Below are positions 63,409-64,000 of a stretch of 64,000 nucleotides of DNA, one piece after another; the stretch's first letter is position 1, and the number at the start of each line of letters is the position of its first letter. The stretch is from Campylobacter sp. RM12651 (GTDB taxonomy: Bacteria; Campylobacterota; Campylobacteria; Campylobacterales; Campylobacteraceae). Made by a program: the position numbers and the translations under genes. Where the stretch lies: assembly GCF_022369475.1 (NCBI RefSeq), contig NZ_CP059600.1, positions 496,001 to 560,000 of the forward strand, in the 5' to 3' direction. The notes under the pieces were generated by a model, which saw nothing but the letters and a program-made list of their open reading frames with translations, was not told where the DNA came from and did no database searches.

Positions 63409-64000
63409 TTGAAGAATTTAGAAAATATTTTTAAAGTAATTTTTCCACTTGCAATAGTGATTATTACTACTTATTATTGTTATCCATTTAAAGAACTTAG
63501 CGAAGCAGAGCATTTAGCTTATCTTAAAAGTTATGGCACTACTTTAGGACTTACTTCACTTGGTTTGATTATTGGTCTTACTGGTGGATTTTTATTAGCG
63601 TTTTTATTGGTGCTTAGGAATAGATTTTTAACAATGTTAATCAATGAATATTTAGATTTAATTAGGGGTATGCCATTAATGCTACTTTTAATGATATTTG
63701 CATTTGTGGTTTTTGCTCAAGTTGAAAATGTATTTTTTGTAGCCGTTATTGCTTTAGGACTTAATTCTAGTGCTTATGTTGCAGAGATTATTAGAAGTGG
63801 GATTGAAAGCGTTGATAAAGGTCAAATGGAAGCAGCAAGGTCTATGGGTTTATCGCATTTTCAAGCTATGAAAATGATAGTTTTTCCACAAGCTGTTAAA
63901 AATATCATTCCTGCTTTAGCAAATGAGTTTATATCGTTGTTTAAAGAAACTTCAGTAGTTGCGTTTATAAGCGTTGTTGATTTGACTTTTCAAAGCAAGA
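63409..64000 (+). CDS. Polar amino-acid ABC transporter permease (3' end outside window)
   Basis: The first 197 residues of a HisM/GlnP-type permease. Three or more membrane segments, RGMPLMLLLM in the conserved loop, LNSSAYVAEIIRSGIESVDKGQMEAARSMG and the EAA loop (EAARSMGLSHFQAMKMIVFPQA). The start is TTG at 63409 with AAAGGA upstream; no ATG fits. Ligand of the system is not visible, but the preceding His-rich leader suggests histidine or a related basic/polar amino acid. The rest of the operon lies beyond the window. Confidence 0.85.
   Translation, partial: MKNLENIFKVIFPLAIVIITTYYCYPFKELSEAEHLAYLKSYGTTLGLTSLGLIIGLTGGFLLAFLLVLRNRFLTMLINEYLDLIRGMPLMLLLMIFAFVVFAQVENVFFVAVIALGLNSSAYVAEIIRSGIESVDKGQMEAARSMGLSHFQAMKMIVFPQAVKNIIPALANEFISLFKETSVVAFISVVDLTFQSK

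Overview
This window is 64 kb of AT-rich, densely packed chromosome. It most resembles a Campylobacter (Campylobacterota, formerly Epsilonproteobacteria). The basis is gene content and local order: nth-peb4-fba-MotA-like-OmpA-like, glnA/cheZ/U32 peptidase, and rpsB-tsf-ABC-fliR-acidic protein-gmk-tatA-argS are runs I recognise from Campylobacter jejuni. A RacRS-type two-component pair, a Cts-type DNA-uptake operon, TsdA and homopolymeric G tracts fit the same group. Species cannot be named from this alone. I saw no rRNA, tRNA, CRISPR array or insertion sequence.

Layout. 1-3.4 kb: 3'-truncated topA and a CiaB-like HExxH protein on the minus strand. 3.5-5.9 kb: flgD-flgE2 behind a clear sigma-54 promoter. 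6.2-8.9 kb: an autotransporter with a G8 tract in its signal peptide and 51 perfect seven-residue repeats. 9-12.3 kb: a TfoX-N-like protein, an arsP-arsR operon with a palindromic operator, gltS and a tiny secreted protein. 12.5-15.2 kb: nth, comEC and yihY on the minus strand. 15.3-22.3 kb: peb4, fba, a MotA/OmpA stator-like pair, then lipooligosaccharide core genes waaC-htrB-waaF with nothing between htrB and waaF, and a cupin. 22.3-30.3 kb: glnA (minus), then cheZ, a U32 peptidase, a coiled-coil protein, a Sel1 protein, rplI, hslVU and era. 30.3-39.8 kb: a nine-gene DNA-uptake operon (secretin, assembly ATPase, platform protein and partners) in the order of a Vibrio MSHA pilus locus. 40-42 kb: RacRS-like pair. 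42.1-51.4 kb: rpsB, tsf, ABC ATPase, sirtuin, fliR, acidic protein, gmk, tatA, argS and yeiH, with overlapping or nearly abutting genes. 51.4-54.8 kb: aguA, cysK, cysE, aguB. 54.8-57.2 kb: a duplicated cluster of unknown small proteins (A-B-B'-broken A') and a lipoprotein. 57.4-63 kb: tsdA and two convergent chemoreceptor genes whose 3' kilobase forms a nearly identical 1,118-bp inverted repeat; the second has a G9 tract in its promoter region. 63.2-64 kb: a histidine-rich leader peptide in front of a truncated polar amino-acid ABC permease.

Themes. DNA uptake is represented twice (ComEC and the cts operon). Motility and chemotaxis genes recur (flgDE, cheZ, fliR, two receptors). Two homopolymeric tracts point to phase-variable surface and sensory functions. 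The least explained elements are the chemoreceptor inverted repeat, the His-rich leader, the acidic protein with a degenerate receiver domain, the duplicated small-protein cluster, and the MotA/OmpA pair.
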